Shown here in pieces: positions 41,174-52,929 of a DNA stretch of 64,000 bases. Position 1 is the stretch's first letter; every line of letters starts with the position of its first letter. Source of the stretch: Linnemannia hyalina. Taxonomy: Eukaryota > Mortierellomycota > Mortierellomycetes > Mortierellales > Mortierellaceae. A program made the translations under genes and the position numbers. Location: the NCBI GenBank assembly GCA_019671135.1, contig JAHRHY010000010.1, positions 2,150,926-2,214,925 of the forward strand. The letters run 5' to 3'. The notes below the pieces were generated by a model that was given only the letters and a program-made list of their open reading frames with translations, made no database searches and was not told where the DNA came from.

Positions 41174-43432
41174 CTACTCTTCTGCGGTCTCAAATGTTAC
41201 TTCAAGAGGCTTCTTTTCTTCCATCGTACTTTTCTCTTTGGCTTGAATACTATCTAATACACTTTGCACTATGGTTTTTCTGTTGTTAGATCCTTCTTTT
41301 GCAAACTTACATAATATATCGGAATGTGGTTCGCGGGAACCAAACTTATCCATGTGCCATGTTTCGTAGTTGGAATAATCTTTCTCCAACAAACCTAGGT
41401 GAAAAATTAGTTCTTTTTCTTCTGCATTACCATCTGCCGAAACGTATTCCTCGCGGAGTTCTTCTTCGATAGCTGTTATTTTGCTATATACTTCTCCCAT
41501 TGCCTTCAGAAAATCATGATGGTCTTTTGTAGTGTAAACACTTGAGGCATTCACATTTTCGCTTTCCATAGGTCCACCATCTTCTAGAGTTTTCTTAACA
41601 TCCGACTCTTGCACCTCATCATCTACTTTTTCTACAAGTTCATCTAAAGTTTCCTTAATATTCGACTCTTGCACCTCATCATCTATTTTTTCTACCGGTT
41701 CACCTTTCTCTGTCGACCTATCCTTAGACCATTGTGGCTTAAAGCCCATAGCAAAGATCTTTTCTTTTTCCTTTTGGTTAAGATTATCATAGTCGACATT
41801 CTCTGCACCAATGTGGTCATCAGTCACCAAGCCAACTACAATGTTTTGCTTGCGGATCTTGAGAATGTGCTTTCCATTTACAAGTACATTCTTGGAATAC
41901 TCCAATTGCTGCTTGTGAAACCTTTTCCATTTCATCTTGGATATATCTGTCGGTCCTTCCACTGGTAGTTCCTCTTCTACTTCGACCTCCTCGTTGAAAA
42001 GCATCTTTCTCTCTTCATCAGACATTTCTTGAAGTTTCATCTTGCTAAGCATGGAGCGTTCCAAGATATCCATCTCTGGAACATCACCACCGCCACGCAG
42101 ATGATCAAGCGTAAACAGGCCAACGTATGTATTCTTTCCACATAGCTTGACAATGTACTTAGCCTTCATCGTAAAGTTAGTTGCATACTCAAGCATGTCG
42201 TTATTAGGATGAACCATCCATCCTCCATCCTTTGCAAGTGGTATGTCTTTCTCTGATCTAATGTTACGCGCCGTTGTGGCCAGTGCAAATGTGTGTTCAT
42301 CTTTTTCATCCTTAGAAACATCTACATTAGAAGATGGCTCTGCATTTTTGGGCATCTCTGAATGCCTTTTCTTTCGAGAAGTCTTCTTCTCATCATCCTT
42401 AGATGGCTTTTATGAGATAGTTTTTCATCAGGGTTATCCTTAGAGGTATCATCTCCAGATTCTACATCAGGTCTGTTATTGGACTTGCCATCATCAGAGT
42501 CTTTATCTTTAGAGGAATCATCGTCAGAGTCAGCATTATCAGACGTATCACCATCATCTGTATCATCGTCAGAATTCTCATCAGCAGAAGACTCTTCTAT
42601 TTTTTCTACATCTGCTGAAGTTGCCTCTTGAAGACCCATCTTGGCCAATATGCGTGCCTCTTTCTCAGATATTTCTGGCGCAGGGAGATTTTGCCCATGA
42701 GCTTAGGTGGACACAATGCAATGTAGAGATTCTTTTCCTTTAGCCTAATAATGTACTTGCCATTTACAGTAAAGCTTTTTGCATACAGGAAAGCTGGATT
42801 AGTTGCATAACGCGTCCATATACATGTATTAGCGAGTGGTACATTTTTCTTGGACGTTATGTCAACTACCTTTGGACTCAACGGAAAGGAGACGGCAATT
42901 ATATCTTCTTCATCATCATCATCGGACGGCTCTTCATCCGATGACTCCTGCTTGTTTCTCTTTCGCTTCTTTGGTTCTTCATCCTCGGAAGTCATATCGT
43001 CATCGGAAGACACAAACTTAGAAGTATGTGTCTTCTTTAAAGCCTTGGAAGACTTAGTACGCTTGTCGACAGGTGCGTTGTTGTTACTACGTTTTATATA
43101 ACCTCTATCTTGATCTTGATGACGTCCACAGTATGTTTGACCAAGTTTGGCTACACTACCACAATTAGCACCTTAATAGTTGTGCCTTGACACTTGCGCG
43201 CAGGATCGTGGACATAACAATGCATGCCTTCATCATCAACTTCCTTCATGCATTTGCGCTTGGACTTGGTGCACTTTTCTCCACAAAAGTAGTATCTCTC
43301 TACTTCCTCATCCTCATCAAGCGCCTTAAAGATCTTATTTGCATCTTTCTTGTTAAACTCCACTCCCTTCTTAGAGGAGAATGTCTCAAAGGCCTTGGTG
43401 ATGAGCTCGATTGTAAGCTGAACGTACTTCAT
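41174..43432 (-). pseudogene. 753-residue protein gene, left-arm copy with frameshifts
   Basis: Nearly identical to 30440-32701 but with at least three single-base deletions (near 42408, 42690 and 43172), each in a short run. The zinc motifs, acidic region and three repeats are all present across frames. The deletions may be consensus errors: where the left arm lacks a base at 42408, the right arm has it. If corrected, the gene would be intact. Confidence 0.85.
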
Positions 43433-44002
43433 GTTTTTGGATATGAATAATATGGATTGTACTTGTGGTATGGTGGGTGTGAATGAGTTTTCAGTTTATG
43501 TGTGGTAGATTGCAGCTGCTTAGTACACTGATATAAAGAATTGCAATAAAAGATGGTTGTATAGGTATGGATGGTTGTATAGATATGGATAATTGTTGGT
43601 TGGTTACTAGATAAAGATTAAGCAAGAGGGAAGTGGACTCCTTTATTTATACTAATTCAGGAACACTGCCACAATGGACATTAATAGCGCTTGCTTATTA
43701 GCACTGCTTGGCGCTTAGTAACAAAAGAGTTTTAAAAAGGCATCTAAGTGGTTAATAATGTAGTGTTCCTCGTATGACGTAGATCTTGCTTATTAAGACT
43801 GCTTGGCATTAAAGACGGGGTTTAAAAATGGTTAGAATGTAGTATTATTTTATGACGTAGGTTTGTACATGTGTTTATCCTCTTTGTTAATAAAAAGGAA
43901 TGCTGTAGAATAGCATAGAAATAGCATCCGATCTACTACATAATACCATGGCTTTAATAATAGATACCGGTGAAAATCATTAGCGTCTTGGCAGTTAATA
44001 CC

Positions 44003-44019
44003 GGGGGGGGGGGGGGGGG
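44003..44019 (+). repeat. 17-G homopolymer
   Basis: It replaces the few bases found at the same point in TE-2 (about 29870) and in the right arm (about 44458). Likely a sequencing or gap artefact, close to the centre of the inverted repeat. Confidence 0.8.
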
Positions 44020-44099
44020 ATCTTAAAGCTGACTAAATAGGCCATGTATGTCCTATTCTTTTAAAAACCTGCAATAAGTCTAACAGATTACCATTAACA

Positions 44100-44370
44100 T
44101 CCATGTTGTCGATTCGTACTTCTAGAGCTCAATGGAAAAGGCCCGGGGTGCATTATTACTGCTTGATCCATTGGTGTGTCCCTCATCAACATCAACATCA
44201 CCATGAAGTTTAATTAACCAAAGGAAATTCGTTCTGGCAACAACTCCAGAACGAAGTTTCTTGGTCATTAAAACTTCATGGTGATGTTGATGTTGATGAG
44301 GACACACCAATGGATCAAGCAGTAATAAATGCAACCCGGCCTTTCCATTGAGCTTAGAGTACGAAATCGA
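44100..44370. repeat. Centre of the inverted repeat: transposase C-terminal tails
   Basis: Both sides carry the last codons and 3' end of a TE-2-type transposase (compare 29650-29765), facing each other. The middle, from AATTAACCAAAGGAAATTCG to about 44275, is an imperfect palindrome with a loop of only a few bases near 44240. The rest of the transposase gene and the left unit are absent. Confidence 0.8.
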
Positions 44371-45041
44371 CAAATGGATGTTAATGGGAATCTGTAGACT
44401 TATTGCAGGTTTTTAAAATGAATAGACAGACATGGCCTATTAGTCAGCTTTAAGGATACGGTATTAACTGACAAGACGCTAATATGCACCGAGTATCTAT
44501 TATTAAAAGCGCATGGTACTTATTGTAGTAGATCGGATGCTATTCTATGCTAATTCTACAGCATTCCTTTTATTTAACAAGAGTGATAAACACATGTACA
44601 AACCCTACGTCAGAAAAGAATACTACAATTCTTAACCATTTTAAACCCGTCTTTAATGCCAAGCAGTCCTTAATAAGCAAGACTCTACGTCATACGAGGA
44701 ACACTAAATTATTAACCACTTGATGCCTTTTTTAAAACTCTTTTGTTACCTAAGCGCCAAGCAGTGCTAATAAGCAAGCGCTTATTAATGTCCATGTGGG
44801 CAGTGTTCCTGAAATTAGTATAAATAAAGGGAGTCCACTTCCCTCTTGCTTGAATCCTGGATCTAGTAACCAACCAACAATTATCCATATTCTATACAAC
44901 CATCCAGACCTATACAACCATCTTTTATTGCAATGTCTTTATATCAGTGTACTAAGGCAGCTGCAATCTACCAACATAAACTGAAAACTCATTCCACCCA
45001 CCATACCACAAGTACAATCCATATTATTCATATCCAAAAAC

Positions 45042-47297
45042 ATGAAGTACGTTCAGCTTACAATCGAGCTCATCACCAGGCCTTTGAGACATTCTCCTCT
45101 AAGAAGGGAGTGGAGTTTAACAAGAAAGATGCAAATAAGATCTTTAAGGCGCTTGATGAGGATGAGGAAGTAAGAGATACTACTTTTGTGGAGAAAAGTT
45201 CACAAAGTCCAAGCGCAAATGCATGAAGGAAGTTGATGATGAAGGCATGCATTGTTATGTCCACGATCCTGCGCGCAAGTTGTCAAGGCACAACTATTAA
45301 GGGTGCTAATTGTGGTAGTGTAGCCAAACTTGTCAAACATACTGTGGACGTCATCAGATCAAGATAGAGGTTATATAAAAACGTAGTAACACAACGCACC
45401 TGTCGACAAGCGTACCAGTCTTCCAGGCTTTAAAGAAGACACATACTTCTAAGTTTGTGTCTTCCGATGACGATATGACTTCCGAGGATGAAGAACCAAA
45501 GAAGCGAAAGAGAAACAAGCAGGAGTCATCGGATGAAGAGCCGTCCGATGATGATGAGGAAGAAGATATAATTGCCGTCTCCTTTCCGTTGAGTCCAAAG
45601 GTAGTTGACATAACGTCCAAGAAAAATGTACCACTCGCTAATACATGTATATGGACGCGTTATGCAACTAATCCAGCTTTCCTGTATGCAAAAAGCTTTA
45701 CTGTAAATGGCAAAGTACATTATTAGGCTAAAGGAAAAGAATCTCTACATTGCATTGTGTCCACCTAAGCTCATGGGCAAGAATCTCCCTGCGCCAGAAA
45801 TATCTGAGAAAGAGGCACGCATATTGGCCAAGATGGGTCTTCAGAGGCAACTTCAGCAGATGTAGAAAAAATAGAAGAGTCTTCTGCTGATGAGAATTCT
45901 GACGATGATACAGATGATGGTGATACGTCTGATAATGCTGACTCCTGACGATGATTCCTCTAAAGATAAAGACTCTGATGATGGCAAGTCCAATAACAGA
46001 CCTGATGTAGAATCTGGAGATGATACCTCTAAGGATAACCCTGATGAAAAACTATCTCATAAAAAGCCATCTAAGGATGATGAGAAGAAGACTTCTCGAA
46101 AGAAAGGCATTCAGAGATGCCCAAAAATGCAGAGCCATCTTCTAATGTAGATGTTTCTAAGGATGAAAAAGATGAACACACATTTGCACTGGCCACAACG
46201 GTGCGTAACATTAGATCAGAGAAAGACATACCACTTGCAAAGGATGGAGGATGGATGGTTCATCCTAATAACGACATGCTTGAGTATGCAACTAACTTTA
46301 GCGATGAAGGCTAAGTACATTGTCAAGCTATGTGGAAAGAATACATACGTTGGCCTGTTTACGCTTGATCATCTGCGTGGCGGTGGTGATGTTCCAGAGA
46401 TGGATATCTTGGAACGCTCCATGCTTAGCAAGATGAAACTTCAAGAAATGTCTGATGAAGAGAGAAAGATGCTTTTCAACGAGGAGGTCGAAGTAGAAGA
46501 GGAACTACCAGTGGAAGGACCGACAGATATATCCAAGATGAAATGGAAAAGGTTTCACAGCAGCAATTGGAGTATTCCAAGAATGTACTTGTAAATGGAA
46601 AGCACATTCTCAAGATCCGCAAGCAAAACATTGTAGTTGGCTTGGTGACTGATGACCACATTGGTGCAGAGAATGTCGACTATGATAATCTTAACCAAAA
46701 GGAAAAAGAAAAGATCTTTGCTATGGGCTTTAGCCACAATGGTCTAAGGATAGGTCGACAGAGAAAGGTGAACCGGTAGAAAAAATAGATGATGAGGTGC
46801 AAGAGTCGAATATTAAGGAAACTTTAGATGAACTTGTAGAAAAAGTAGATGATGAGGTGCAAGAGTCGGATGTTAAGAAAACTCTAGAAGATGGTGGACC
46901 TATGGAAAGCGAAAATGTGAATGCCTCAAGTGTTTACACTACAAAAGACCATCATGATTTTCTGAAGGCAATGGGAGAAGTATATAGCAAAATACAGCTA
47001 TCGAAGAAGAACTCCGCGAGGAATACGTTTCGGCAGATGGTAATGCAGAAGAAAAAGAACTAATTTTTCACCTAGGTTTGTTGGAGAAAGATTATTCCAA
47101 CTACGAAACATGGCACATGGATAAGTTGGTTTCCCGCGAACCACATTCCGATATATTATGTAAGTTTGCAAAAGAAGGATCTAACAACAGAAAAAACCAT
47201 AGTGCAAAGTGTATTAGATAGTATTCAAGCCAAAGAGAAAAGTACGATGGAAGAAAAGAAGCCTCTTGAAGTAACATTTGAGACCGCAGAAGAGTAG
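45042..47297 (+). pseudogene. 753-residue protein gene, right-arm copy with many indels
   Basis: Same gene as 30440-32701 with about a dozen or more single-base indels (for example near 45170, 45200, 45283, 45332, 45413, 45715, 45842, 45944, 46108, 46301 and 46558). They cut it into short frames, mostly in or next to short runs. The substitution level looks low, which is unusual for an old pseudogene and suggests low-quality consensus. Confidence 0.85.
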
Positions 47298-47771
47298 ATC
47301 AAGAATTTTAAAAACTGTAGATATACCACTTGCACAAATAAAGCTTTTATATATGGAATACACATGTAATATTATCCTCGTCCCTTCCAATGAGATTCAC
47401 CAGATATATTACCCATCTTTTTAAAAACTTCCACCATCCTTTGCACAATTTACAATATTTCTTTCTTGATCACAGTGGTGTTTATCCACAATCTACTTAT
47501 ATTTAACATTACGAAAATTACAATAACTATATCTAATATGTTCTACAATGCATGCACTCTTTATGACATTTATTTTTTTCACCATTGGCATGTTTACCAA
47601 CGATCTGTATAGGAGGCCGCATATCAACAAATATTATAACAATCGTAACTTCCTACAAAGTATGTTACATCAAACATTATAAAAACCACGATAACTTCAT
47701 CTGAGACGTTCCACAATGCATGCACCCTCACCATTATTGCATTACCCATATTTTTTTAAAACATTCACCTA

Positions 47772-48264
47772 GGAGGCCTTTCAGGTCCAAGTTATCATAT
47801 GGTGTTTGTTACATCTCTGTAGATCTCGACAATATCCATAGCGACTATGGGATGAGAATGTATATATGATACCAAGCATATAAGACAACCATTGTAACAT
47901 TTTTGTTCAACTATCCTACTAAACACCAACCTATTCTCCAAACAACAAAGTCTTCTTATTTTTCGCACACCACACTCTTGAATATGTCCATCTACTATTA
48001 ACCTGTAACCCTCACTGCAAGATTCGCCAGAGTAGTTCTTGTATGTCATCATCTAAAGCACTTGTACTCTCAACTGTATCTTTGGGGCGAAATACAGGGG
48101 AGAGATTACATTTAAAAAAACATGTGCTGTCTATTGCTATTTTATTCTGTGTTCTGTTGCCCACTATGAAGAGATATGTCAGTTATGGAAGTAAACACTC
48201 CGTTCCTTGGGCTTTGGATATTTTTTATATGCCTTTTTATATCCTCTGCACATGAAGGGGCCGC
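47772..48264 (-). mobile_element. 495-bp unit, copy I (493 bp here)
   Basis: Mirror of copy H. Two single-base losses in T and A runs. The outer flank TAAGCAAAAGTGCG is the reverse complement of the left flank of copy H, so the mirror symmetry continues past the unit into Helitron DNA. Confidence 0.93.
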
Positions 48265-48541
48265 TAAGCAAAAGTGCGTATGCGTATCCCACAGAAAGCG
48301 AAGTGCGTGTCCCCTAGGAGGATCTGCTGACCAAGAAATGCTAAATAAGGCAAAGTGGGAGTCCTCTAGAACCTCTAGAATCCTCCAGCAACACCTTTTC
48401 TTCTCTAATAACGTTGCTTGCTGCTACTCTTTTCCTCGCTTTTGTGCTTTTTTTTTTTTTTTTGCTCCTTTATTCCTCACTACAGTCTTTCATTCAGCCA
48501 CAACTCCAAATTTCATTTTCATCACATCTGCACCATTCAAC

Positions 48542-51292
48542 ATGCCTTCCACTCGCCGTGCGTCCTCTTACCTCCACCTCCAGTATCGATACCTCTTCAA
48601 CTACAGCCTTTACAGGATACAAGCGGGTTAGAGCGACCAACTCAACAAGGTCGCAGCCCACCAAGTCCGTCAGGTTCTCTTCCCTTACCACCACCAGGCG
48701 TACGGCTGCCACTAAATCTACTGTTACCACTCCCTCCTCTCCTTCCTCGCTTCCCATCAATAGCACTATCACCACACCCAATGCAATCGCTTCTTCTTCC
48801 TCCTCCTCTTCCCCTATTAGCAGGTGTAGCAGGTGCCGTGGAAACGATCACCAAAGGTCAACAAGTCGTCGCTGCCCATACTTTAAAGGGAAGCAAACGA
48901 CAAGTGCAAGGATCTGCCATTCCCAGAAGCGTCACTCCAACAACTGCGACTACCTCGAAACCACCTTTGACACCGTTTCGGACGAGAGTATCCTCGCTGC
49001 ACGACCCGCGTCTTTCACATCAAGCTGAAGGAACTCCTGCATGATCTGTTGAAAAACCATGTCCTCGGAAAGGTCGTCGGCATGATTCATGTCATTGAGT
49101 TCCAGAAGCGTGGACTCCCCCATGCACACATTCTGCTCATCATGAGCCCCGAGCACAAGCCTGGATTGCCTGAGGACTACGACAAATACATTTCTGCCGA
49201 GATTCCTGACCCTGCAACTCATCCGGCCGCCTATGAGACTGTTGTGAAATCCATGATCCATGGCCCATGTGGACCGGCAAACAGGAACTCTCCATGCATG
49301 GAGAACGGCGTGTGTACCAAAGGCTATCCCAAGCCCTTCCTCGCAACCACCACAAACGGACCAAATGGATATCCGCAGTACCGGCGCCGCATGGATGGAA
49401 GGACAGTCAGGATCGATGGCCGGGGAGATTTCGAGATTGACAACCGTTGGGTCGTTCCGCACAACCCTTATCTGGCTGCAAAGTATGGTGCCCATATCAA
49501 TGTCGAGAGCTGCACCTCTTCCACTGCGGTCAAGTATCTTTACAAGTACGTCTACAAGGGTCATGATCGAGCCACTGTTGTGGTTCAACAGCCGGCACAA
49601 GACGGAGCTCAAGCCGGAGCCGGAGATCTACCTGTGCCAGAAGTCAACGAGATCATTGATTTCATCGACGGTCGCTATGTCTCTGCCTCCGAGTCTTCTT
49701 GGCGCATATTCGGTTTCCGCCTACACAGTGCCTATCCATCCGTCACCAGGTTGCATTTGCATCTTCCCGGCCAGTTCATGCACGCCTTCCGCTCGGACGA
49801 ACCCATCGCCGATGTCCTAGAGAGAGCCGCACTGGAGCGCAGTACGCTGACTGCATTCTTCGACTATAACCGCGACCATCCTGACGAACCGCCATCAAAG
49901 TACCACGACTTTCCTCAAACCCACGTTTACCTCAAGAGGGAAAAGCGATGGAAGCTCAGAGAGAGAGGATGTACAGTCGGCCGACTCTTTTTTGTGCATG
50001 ATACCGCAGGCGATCTGTTTTATTTGCGGTTGCTACTACTCTCGGTGCCAAGTCCTATATCGTTTGAGGGCCTAAGAACAGTCGAAAACGAGGTCCACCC
50101 CACGTTCAAGGCCGCCTGCATCGCCCTTGGCATGCTTCAAGATGATCGCGAGTGGGAGAACTGTCTTCGGGATGCCGCAGTCTGCCAAACGGGATACCAA
50201 CTCCGCTCCCTTTTTGCAAAGATTCTTGCCTTTTGCAACCCGACAAATCCTGCTCAGCTTTGGACCACCTTTCGCGATGCACTGTCTAATGATCTCCGTC
50301 CAAGGGAACGTGACGCTACCAGCCTTGAGCAGCGACAATCCTTTGCAGACCAGCGTGCAAATGCTGCCTTGATCCACTTACAAGTTCTCCTGAGGAACCT
50401 CGGCAAGACTCTCCACGACTACGAAGGCATGCCCGAGCCCGTCATACTGGAGCAGCATGGTCCCAACGTAAATGCATTTATTGCAGACGAGTTGAATTAC
50501 CCTTTGCCCAGCGCAGAAGATTTCGCCATGATGGAGCAGTCACTCAACGCGAATCAGAGGGAAGCATACGACCGAATCAAGCACTCCTATGAGATGAACT
50601 CTTCCGAGGCGTACTTCATCGATGGTCCTGCAGGTACAGGAAAGACCTTCCTGTACTGCTCTGTCCAACAAACGACAACGTCGATGAAGTCAACAACCAC
50701 ATCATGTCAGCCATACAAGGGGAATCAAGAGAGTTTCTCTCGCAGGACTCCATCATCGACAAAGAAGACGATAGGGTGGACGCTCTGTTTCCTATCGAGT
50801 TTCTGAACAGCCTCAAGTCGTCTTCGCTCCCTCCTCACTGCCTGAGATTGACCGTGGGTTGTCCTGTCATACTCCTTCGAAACCTCATGCCACAGGAAGG
50901 ACTTTGCAATGGCACGCGACTCATATGTACATCGCTCTCACGGTACGTCTTGGGAGCCACTATCATTATAGGAACACATGCCGGCAATCACGTATTCCTT
51001 TCCCGCATCCCGATCTGCCCTTCTGACCTCGATATGCCGTTCAAGTTCCGACGACTCCAGTTCCCTATCCGACCCGCCTTTGCAATGACGATCAACAAGT
51101 CCCAAGGTCAGACTTTAGACACCGTTGGTATCTATCTCAAGAAGCCGGTATTCGCCCATGGCCAACTGTACGTTGCCCTATCTCGATGACGAACAAGAAC
51201 AACGTGCATGTGTTGATTGAGAGGGAGGGTCCCGATACACCATATGGCTGTACAACAAATGTTGTTTACCCAGAGATTCTTGCCCTGAGTGA
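48542..51292 (+). pseudogene. Helitron Rep/helicase, right arm, internally deleted
   Basis: From the ATG at 48542: Ser/Thr-rich N-terminus, CSRCRGNDHQRSTSRRC, a gap, then RVFHIKLKELLHDLL, the HUH motif RGLPHAHILL, the tyrosine motif YLYKYVYKG and the Pif1 Walker A GPAGTGKTF near 50625. At about 50660-50675 it jumps, losing Walker B and following motifs, to the helicase C-terminus (PVILLRNLMPQEGLCNGTR, FAMTINKSQGQTLD, QLYVALSR). A long stretch (about 49000-50660) is one open frame. The rest is frameshifted. In an active Helitron this protein nicks, transfers and unwinds DNA for rolling-circle transposition; this copy cannot. Confidence 0.88.
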
Positions 51293-51408
51293 CTAAAAAA
51301 AAATGACATAAGAAAAAAAAAAAGGAGGGTAGGGATCAAGGGAGACAGTGACAGACAGAAATAAATATTACCACATCCATTTCGCTTTTTTTTTTTTTTT
51401 TTTTCACC

Positions 51409-51446
51409 CAACACCCCCGCGAGCGAAGCCGCGGGTACTATTCTAG
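51409..51446 (+). other. Helitron 3' terminus: hairpin and CTAG
   Basis: CCCGCG-AGCGAAGC-CGCGGG forms a GC-rich stem, followed after TACTATT by CTAG at 51443-51446 and then a T. This is the classical Helitron end (stem-loop, CTRR, insertion next to T). No TC 5' end can be placed because the 5' side is taken up by the inverted repeat. Confidence 0.85.
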
Positions 51447-51494
51447 TTTTGTAACAAAATCAGTGTATGTACTTAAGGGGTTTATATTGAAATG

Positions 51495-51981
51495 TCAGCG
51501 TGAAATGGTGACAGTTGAGTTGGTTTTGAGTGCCTCAGATAGCGCCTGGGCTCCGTTGTCTCCAATCAAGTTGCTGTACAACTCCAGTGTGGTCGGAGTC
51601 GAGTTGGTCTTGAGTTCCTCAGACAGCGCCTGAGCTCCGTTGTCTCCGATCGAGCTACTCATCAAGTTCAAAGTGGTCAGAGTCGAGTTGGTCTTGAGTG
51701 CTTCAGACAGCGCCTGGGTTTCGTTGTCTCCGATCGAGTTGCTGTAGATATCCAAAGTGATCAGAGTCGAGCTGGTCTTGAGTGCCTCTGCTAACCTTCC
51801 AAATTCCTTTCCTCCAATCGAGTTTACTGACAAATGGAAGGATAGCTTGCAAAGATGAAGTAGTGTTTTTGGTTGGAGGTTGAGAAGCTTGGTGAACTCC
51901 TTTGGAAGAACAGAGAGGCTTGGGCAGTGTTTGTTTATTGAGAGCTCTTTTTAAAAATTGTGCATCTCTAAGATGTGGCAT
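51495..51981 (-). pseudogene. Leucine-rich-repeat protein fragment with one frameshift
   Basis: It begins at the ATG at 51981 (MPHLRDAQFLKRALNK). A one-base shift near 51925-51935 leads to the frame HCPSLSVLPKEFTKLLNLQ and then at least three 28-residue repeats of the ALSEALKTNSTLTTLNLYSNSIGDNGAQ type (RNase-inhibitor-like LRR). It ends at 51495 after about 160 residues, short for the family. The repeats usually form a protein-binding horseshoe. It is probably a host gene or its truncated copy. The base quality concern noted for this part of the window also applies to the shift. The T5A5 here is inside codons (FLKR), so it is not a border motif. Confidence 0.7.
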
Positions 51982-52155
51982 TGCTTGCTATTGTGGATAT
52001 GTCCATTGACGCAGGAGCTGGCTGCACAAGGCTACAGCTTGTCTTGAAGGCTGCTTTAGCCTTGAACCTTTTAGAAGACACCAGACATTCAGGGAGATGT
52101 CCAGCATGCCACATCCAATCAGGATCCGAACACCCGCCCTGCTGGATCTTCATTT

Positions 52156-52902
52156 CTAATTTTCAGCCTTCGGCTCCTTGACCGGCGTGCCATTCGCCGT
52201 GCCCTCGGACGACACCTCGCGGCGCGTGTCGAATTCCTTCTTGGCGCCCTCCAGGGCCGCCAACTTCTTGGTCTTGTCTTCGGGCGTAAACTGTTTGCTG
52301 GTCTGCTGCTTCGTGACGGCCAGGATCGCGTCGGCATACATGTCGTTGATGTCCTTGAAGCGCTGGTACAGCTCGGCGCGCAGCGTAGTGGCGTGCGTAT
52401 TGCTGCCGTCGGCATCCTTCTGCTCCTTGCAGCGGAAGTAGCTTTCGGCGCAGCTGGGCGTGTCGCCGAGCTCGACCTTGCGCAGGCAGCGGATGCTGTG
52501 GTACTTGCACACGTCATCTCTCATGTTTGCGACCGGGCTGGCCTTTCCGATTTCATCCTCGGTGAGCGAGCGGAAGCAGAAGCAGCGAGTGTCAAACTGC
52601 CACGGGTCGGCGGCCATGCCGTCCTCCGTGTTGGGCTGCGGCGCAAAGCCGCTCGACGGCGGCAGGCGCATGTGCACGCGCGAATACTCGTACGAGTCCT
52701 TTTCGATCGGGTTCATCGGGTCAGCGTTGTAGCAGAGCGATTCATATTCCGACGGCGTCTTGTACGTGCCATCGGCTCCGGTTGCGCAGTAGCGGTAGCA
52801 CGCGACGCCATCCGTGTACTTGCACTCGGCTGGCCACTGGCCGGGATCGGCCGCGGCAACGACGGACGCAAGGGCGGCAAAGGCAAAAACGGTAAGCTGC
52901 AT
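52156..52902 (-). CDS. Secreted cysteine-rich protein, unknown
   Basis: 248 residues from the ATG at 52902 (MQLTVFAFAALASVVAAA), which has A at -3; an upstream in-frame ATG at 52920 is also possible. The first 18 or so residues are a good signal peptide with cleavage near VAA-AD. The mature part has ten cysteines (CKYTDGVAC, YRYC, SLC, TRCFCF, DVC, IRC, SC, RC), fitting five disulfides. A helical, charged C-terminal part without cysteines follows. The DNA is clearly more GC-rich, with G/C third positions, than the transposon sequence around it, so it is most likely a host gene. No family is recognised. It may be a wall protein or a secreted effector. Confidence 0.8.
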   Translation of the reverse strand: MQLTVFAFAALASVVAAADPGQWPAECKYTDGVACYRYCATGADGTYKTPSEYESLCYNADPMNPIEKDSYEYSRVHMRLPPSSGFAPQPNTEDGMAADPWQFDTRCFCFRSLTEDEIGKASPVANMRDDVCKYHSIRCLRKVELGDTPSCAESYFRCKEQKDADGSNTHATTLRAELYQRFKDINDMYADAILAVTKQQTSKQFTPEDKTKKLAALEGAKKEFDTRREVSSEGTANGTPVKEPKAEN

Positions 52903-52929
52903 GTTCGGGGATGCAGTCATGAGCAACAC

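Larger units (their letters stand above)
37795..44235. repeat. Giant inverted repeat, left arm
   Basis: About 6.44 kb, inverted relative to 44236-50675; matching positions sum to about 88471. Content outward from the centre: transposase tail, 753-residue gene copy, copy H, Helitron. It differs from the right arm mainly by single-base gaps. Confidence 0.88.
44236..50675. repeat. Giant inverted repeat, right arm
   Basis: Inverted copy of 37795-44235. It carries many single-base insertions and deletions in the TE-2 part, but the Helitron part is better preserved than in the left arm. Similarity ends near 50675, where the right copy jumps to the helicase C-terminal region. Confidence 0.88.

Noticed and set aside
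41669..41968. 99-codon ORF opposite the 753-residue gene (also at 31907)
   Set aside because: Antisense shadow present only because the sense gene is duplicated.
51945..51960. TTTTTAAAAA near the LRR gene as a border motif
   Set aside because: It lies inside the LRR reading frame (FLKR codons).
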